Below, one piece after another: positions 60,572 through 64,000 of a stretch of DNA of 64,000 nt. Source of the DNA: Sulfitobacter sp. D7 (GTDB lineage: Bacteria; Pseudomonadota; Alphaproteobacteria; Rhodobacterales; Rhodobacteraceae); assembly GCF_003611275.1 (NCBI RefSeq), contig NZ_CP020694.1, positions 186,001 to 250,000 of the forward strand, in the 5' to 3' direction. The first letter of the stretch is position 1. Each line of letters opens with the position of its first letter. Below the pieces are notes generated by a model. That model searched no databases. It saw only the letters and a list, made by a program, of their open reading frames with translations, and was not told the origin of the DNA. The position numbers and the translations under genes are program-made.

Positions 60572-61972
60572 ATGACCATGATGAAGACCAATCTCCTTTC
60601 TGCCGTGGTAACTCTGGGCCTTGCCCTGCCGGGAACGGCGGTGCTGGCGCAGGACACAGCGACAGAAGAAGAACTGCTAACAACTCCGGCGGAAACGCCG
60701 GAGGCCGAAGCCGAAACCGCGCCTGCTGAAGCGCCAGCGGCGGAAGAGGCACCTGCCGAAGCTGACGCGACCGCAGCCGAACCCGAGGTCGACGCGGCCC
60801 CGGCAGAGGAACCAGCGGTTGAGGCAGCTCCTGCTGAGGACACCGCAACCGAAGAGGCACCTGCTGCCGAGGCTCCGGTTGAAGAAGCTCCTGCTGAAGA
60901 GGCGACAACCGAGGAAGCTCCGGCTGAAACGGTGCCTGCCGAGGAAGCACCAGTAGCGGAAGAGGCCCCGGCCGAAGAAACCGCCACTGAGGATGCTGCC
61001 ACCGAGGAAGCGCCCGAAGAGGTTTCCGCCGAAGACGCAGAAGAAGCACCTGCCGAGGAAGTCGAAGCCTCGGACGAAGCGCAATCGACAGCCGAGGAAA
61101 ACGCTGAAAACGAAGTGATCGTCGAAGACGACGTCGACGGCCAAGCGCATGGCGATGACCCCAACGTTGGCGTCATGGAAGCGGATGATCACGGCGAAGA
61201 GCACGCCTCGGACGATCATGCCGGTGATGATGACCACGGCGGCGATTCCCACGCCACACCGCATATCGACAACATCGATTTCTCTTTCGATGGTCCGTTC
61301 GGCGGCTATGACGTAAACCAGCTTCAGCGCGGTCTGCAGATCTATACCGAGGTTTGCGCTGCGTGCCACGGTCTGGAATATGTCGCGATGCGGACATTGG
61401 CGGACGAAACCGGTCCGAACATGCCCGAAGATCAGGTGATCGAATACGCAAAAGGCTATGACGTCTATGACGCCGAGCTGGACGACACCCGCCCCGGCAC
61501 CCCGGTTGACCACTTCCCCGGGTCCAACCTGCCGAACGCACCTGACCTGTCCCTGATGGCCAAGAAACGCGCCGCGTTCCACGGCCCCTACGGTTTGGGC
61601 ATCAACCAGTTCCTCAAAGGGATCGGCGGGCCGGAGTATATCACCGCACTTCTGGCCGGCTACACAGGCGAAGAGAAAGAGCAAGCGGGCACGGTTCTTT
61701 ATGAGAACACCGTTTTCCCCGGCGGCTGGATCGCCATGGCGCCCCCGCTGTCGGATGAGCTGGTCGAGTTCGCGGATGACCATGCCAATGACGTGCAGCA
61801 CATGGCCGAGGATGTCTCTGCCTTCTTGATGTGGACCGCCGAGCCAAAACTGGGCGCGCGCAAGCAGGCTGGCTTTGCCGGGGTTGTGCTGTTGGGTCTG
61901 TTGTCGGTGCTGCTGTACCTGACCAACAAAAAGCTCTGGGCGCCGGTCAAGAACCGCCGCAAGGACGACTGA
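60572..61972 (+). CDS. petC: Cytochrome c1 with long acidic N-terminal insertion
   Basis: 466 residues. A signal peptide is cleaved near VLA-QDT (27). Residues 30-185 are almost wholly Glu, Ala, Pro and Thr, and 206-231 is rich in His and Asp. The cytochrome proper starts about 235, with heme site C262/C265/H266 (VCAACHG), the axial Met in WIAMAPPL, and a C-terminal anchor helix. Paracoccus denitrificans has a comparable acidic insert, thought to steer its partner cytochrome. Starts at 60572 or 60578 are equivalent. A terminator follows. Confidence 0.94.
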   Translation: MTMMKTNLLSAVVTLGLALPGTAVLAQDTATEEELLTTPAETPEAEAETAPAEAPAAEEAPAEADATAAEPEVDAAPAEEPAVEAAPAEDTATEEAPAAEAPVEEAPAEEATTEEAPAETVPAEEAPVAEEAPAEETATEDAATEEAPEEVSAEDAEEAPAEEVEASDEAQSTAEENAENEVIVEDDVDGQAHGDDPNVGVMEADDHGEEHASDDHAGDDDHGGDSHATPHIDNIDFSFDGPFGGYDVNQLQRGLQIYTEVCAACHGLEYVAMRTLADETGPNMPEDQVIEYAKGYDVYDAELDDTRPGTPVDHFPGSNLPNAPDLSLMAKKRAAFHGPYGLGINQFLKGIGGPEYITALLAGYTGEEKEQAGTVLYENTVFPGGWIAMAPPLSDELVEFADDHANDVQHMAEDVSAFLMWTAEPKLGARKQAGFAGVVLLGLLSVLLYLTNKKLWAPVKNRRKDD

Positions 61973-61999
61973 TCGGGCCACGGCTTTTGGAAATGAGAA

Positions 62000-62028
62000 G
62001 GGCGTCGGGAAACCGGCGCCCTTTTTTT
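62000..62028 (+). terminator. Intrinsic terminator of petABC
   Basis: A 9-bp stem (62000-62008 with 62013-62021, one G-U pair) with a GAAA loop is followed by seven T residues. Confidence 0.93.
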
Positions 62029-62095
62029 GGCCATGCGTAAAGACGGCGGCCATTTGGCCTAAAACCTCTCAACAGGGTCCCCCCGGTGGCACACC

Positions 62096-62219
62096 GGGCA
62101 TCGCCCTCCCTCCCCCCGGAGGGCGATTGGGCGAGGTTTCATGATGCGGAGTCGTTTCGAGTACGGCAGCCGTTCCGACGACAGCCTCGTTCCATCGCCC
62201 CCCAGGGAGGGCGATGCCC
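62096..62219. repeat. Intergenic palindromic element between petC and mtaB
   Basis: The ends are a perfect 16-bp inverted repeat (62096-62111 and 62204-62219). Each end can also fold locally: ATCGCCCTCC with GGAGGGCGAT (62100-62127) on the left, and CATCGCCC with GGGCGATG (62193-62216) on the right. The middle (about 65 bp) has no frame. The layout resembles REP/BIME or MITE-type elements. It has no transposase. Confidence 0.65.
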
Positions 62220-62225
62220 TTCGCG

Positions 62226-63479
62226 CTAGGCGGTCAGCTGCGCGCCTGAAATTCCGGTGATCTCGGCCCGCACGATGTCGCCCTCGACCTGTGGCGCGGC
62301 AAAACTCACCTCGGTGAACTGCGCCGTGCGCCCCATGTGAGGGTTCTCCATCAACACATCATGCGTTTGCCCCACCTGCGCCTCCAGATGCCGCTGCACT
62401 TGCCGCTCACCCGCCGCGCGCAGCCGTGCCGCGCGGGTTTTAATCGCAGCACCGTTCACCGCGGGCATCCGCGCCGCGGGGGTGCCGGGGCGGGCGGAAT
62501 AGGGGAAGACATGCAGCCATGTCAGGTCACATTCCTCGACAAGTTTCATCGAGTTTTCGAACATTGCTTCGGTCTCGGTCGGGAAACCGGCGATGATGTC
62601 GGCGCCGAAGGTCATGTCGGGACGCAGGGCGCGGGCCTCTTGGGCGAAACGGATCGCATCGTCGCGCAGGTGGCGGCGTTTCATGCGCTTGAGGATCATG
62701 TCGTCGCCGTGCTGCAACGACAGGTGCAGATGCGGCATCAGGCGTGGCTCAGTCGCGATGGCCTGCATCAGGTTCTCATCCACCTCAATTGAATCGATCG
62801 AGGAAATCCGCAGCCGCGGCAGATCGGGCACCAGACGCAAGATTCGCATCACCAGATCGCCGAGCTTTGGCGTGGCGGGCAGATCGGCCCCCCATGATGT
62901 CAGGTCGACCCCGGTTAGCACCACTTCGTTAAAGCCTTTGTCGACCAGCCGCTTGATCTGATCCACCACGACCCCTGCGGGGACCGACCGGGAATTGCCG
63001 CGACCGTAAGGAATGATGCAGAAAGTGCAGCGGTGGTCGCAGCCGTTTTGCACCTGCACATAGGCGCGGCTGCGGGTGCCGAATCCGTCGATCAAATGGC
63101 CTGCCGTTTCGGTGACTGACATGATGTCGTCGACCTGCACAGTCTCGGTCTCGCCGATGAAATCGGCGGCCATGCCCTGCCATGTCGCGCCCTGCATCTT
63201 TTCGGTGTTGCCGATCACGGCGTCGACCTCGGGCATGGCGTTAAAGGTCTCGGGCTCGGTCTGTGCGGCGCAGCCGGTGACGATCAGCCGCGCATCGGGG
63301 TGCGCCTTGCGCAGCTTGCGGATGTCTTGGCGCGCTTTGCGCACGGCCTCGGCGGTGACGGCGCAGGTGTTGACCACCACGGCGTCTTGCAACCCGGCCT
63401 GTTCGGCCAGTTCTTTCATCGCCTCGGTCTCATAGGCGTTGAGCCGACAGCCCATGGTGCTGAAGATCGGGGCGCTCAT
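62226..63479 (-). CDS. mtaB: tRNA t6A37 methylthiotransferase MtaB
   Basis: 417 residues. The N-terminal MTTase domain has cluster cysteines C11, C39 and C70. The radical SAM cluster is C147, C151 and C154 ([12 protein letters not shown]), and a TRAM-like C-terminal region follows. It adds methylthio to t6A at position 37 of tRNAs. The start overlaps the dapF stop (ATGA). Confidence 0.94.
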   Translation of the reverse strand: MSAPIFSTMGCRLNAYETEAMKELAEQAGLQDAVVVNTCAVTAEAVRKARQDIRKLRKAHPDARLIVTGCAAQTEPETFNAMPEVDAVIGNTEKMQGATWQGMAADFIGETETVQVDDIMSVTETAGHLIDGFGTRSRAYVQVQNGCDHRCTFCIIPYGRGNSRSVPAGVVVDQIKRLVDKGFNEVVLTGVDLTSWGADLPATPKLGDLVMRILRLVPDLPRLRISSIDSIEVDENLMQAIATEPRLMPHLHLSLQHGDDMILKRMKRRHLRDDAIRFAQEARALRPDMTFGADIIAGFPTETEAMFENSMKLVEECDLTWLHVFPYSARPGTPAARMPAVNGAAIKTRAARLRAAGERQVQRHLEAQVGQTHDVLMENPHMGRTAQFTEVSFAAPQVEGDIVRAEITGISGAQLTA

Positions 63480-64000
63480 GTCAGGCTCTCCAGAAAGCCG
63501 GGGGTGAAGGTGCCGGAAAAGACATGGGCGGTCGGCCCCGTCATCCAGACGCCATCCTCGCGCCAATCGATGTGCAGTGTGCCGCCGTCGAGGTCGATAC
63601 GCACGGCGCGGCCCGTCAGGCCCCGGCGCGCGGCGGCCACGGCGGTGGCGCAAGAGGACGAGCCAGAAGCCAGCGTCACCCCCACGCCGCGCTCCCAAAC
63701 GCGCATGCGGATGTGATCCGGCCCGACGATCTGCGCGACTTGCACATTGGTGCGCTCAGGGTAAAGCGGATCATGCTCGGCGCGGGGGCCGAGATCGGAG
63801 AGGTCCATCGCCTCGGCATCATCGACGAAGAAGGTGCAATGCGGGTTGCCCATGCCGGTGGCGACGGGGTCGCCGTTAATCGGCAGGTGCAGCGTGTCCA
63901 TTTCGCGCGCCAGTGGCACCTCGTCCCAATTCAACTGCGGGTGGCCCATGTTGACGGAGGTCAGGCCGCCCCCGGCGTCTTTCGCTGCCAGATCGCCCCG
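63476..64000 (-). CDS. dapF: Diaminopimelate epimerase-like protein (5' end beyond window)
   Basis: The frame is open to the window edge; about 175 C-terminal residues are visible. [18 protein letters not shown], the GNPHCTFFV active-site region and [16 protein letters not shown] align with DapF. At the second catalytic position, normally the first Cys of ACGSGAC, this protein has Ser; the second Cys is kept. The first catalytic Cys lies outside the window. DapF makes meso-diaminopimelate for lysine and peptidoglycan. It is coupled to mtaB by overlap. Confidence 0.88.
   Translation of the reverse strand, partial: RGDLAAKDAGGGLTSVNMGHPQLNWDEVPLAREMDTLHLPINGDPVATGMGNPHCTFFVDDAEAMDLSDLGPRAEHDPLYPERTNVQVAQIVGPDHIRMRVWERGVGVTLASGSSSCATAVAAARRGLTGRAVRIDLDGGTLHIDWREDGVWMTGPTAHVFSGTFTPGFLESLT

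Noticed and set aside
60659..61270. petC low-complexity region as a frameshift or assembly artefact
   Set aside because: The frame is continuous from signal peptide to heme site and a similar acidic insert is known in Paracoccus cytochrome c1.

Overview
The window looks like chromosomal DNA of a marine Rhodobacterales bacterium (Roseobacter group; Sulfitobacter or a close relative is my best guess, from protein resemblance only). The signs are high GC, a petABC operon whose cytochrome c1 carries a large acidic insertion, a PhyR/NepR/EcfG stress system, TAXI-type TRAP transport, a fused dipeptide ABC ATPase and a paaABCDE/paaZ operon. Almost all of it is ordinary chromosome. I see no prophage, insertion sequence, CRISPR array, rRNA or tRNA.

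Layout. 1-5.0 kb: general stress response hub (sensor kinase, ecfG, nepR, divergent phyR), a YqjD/YqjE-like membrane pair, a degenerate receiver protein and a Crp-type regulator. 5.0-8.3 kb: BrkB-type membrane protein, formate/nitrite-type channel, YegD-like Hsp70. 8.5-14.1 kb: dipeptide-type ABC importer, split by an inverted gene for an acidic HdeA-like periplasmic protein. 14.3-26.1 kb: a long same-strand block with a TAXI binding protein, a fused TRAP permease, a universal stress protein, a nitrilase-family amidase, a 911-residue PLP decarboxylase-like enzyme, an ATP-grasp ligase, a C45 Ntn-hydrolase and a CoA racemase/transferase. This block is the best candidate for an undescribed pathway. 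26.1-35.8 kb: DJ-1/PfpI protein, split pqiA plus pqiB/pqiC, and a MarR-controlled RND efflux pair. 35.8-40.7 kb: ptsN, hpf, lptB, lptA, lptC, kdsD and rnd (envelope biogenesis without the usual rpoN). 40.7-48.5 kb: phenylacetate catabolism (paaJ-ABCDE-Z-X). 48.7-53.0 kb: PhoD-like phosphatase, cobO, DMT exporter, aroC. 53.1-58.5 kb: TPP riboswitch with thiBPQ, FMN riboswitch with ribH, a PaiB-like flavoprotein and a GST. 58.6-62.0 kb: petABC. 62.1-64 kb: a palindromic intergenic element, mtaB, and dapF running off the end.

How the parts connect. The stress hub probably reaches other loci in the window. GGAAC-N16-(C/T)GTT promoters, the EcfG type, precede the HdeA-like gene and the DJ-1 gene, and the nepR/phyR intergenic region is one long perfect inverted repeat with a GGAAC box facing each way. 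Both vitamin riboswitches appear to act on translation: in each, a near-perfect hairpin can hide the Shine-Dalgarno sequence of the first gene.
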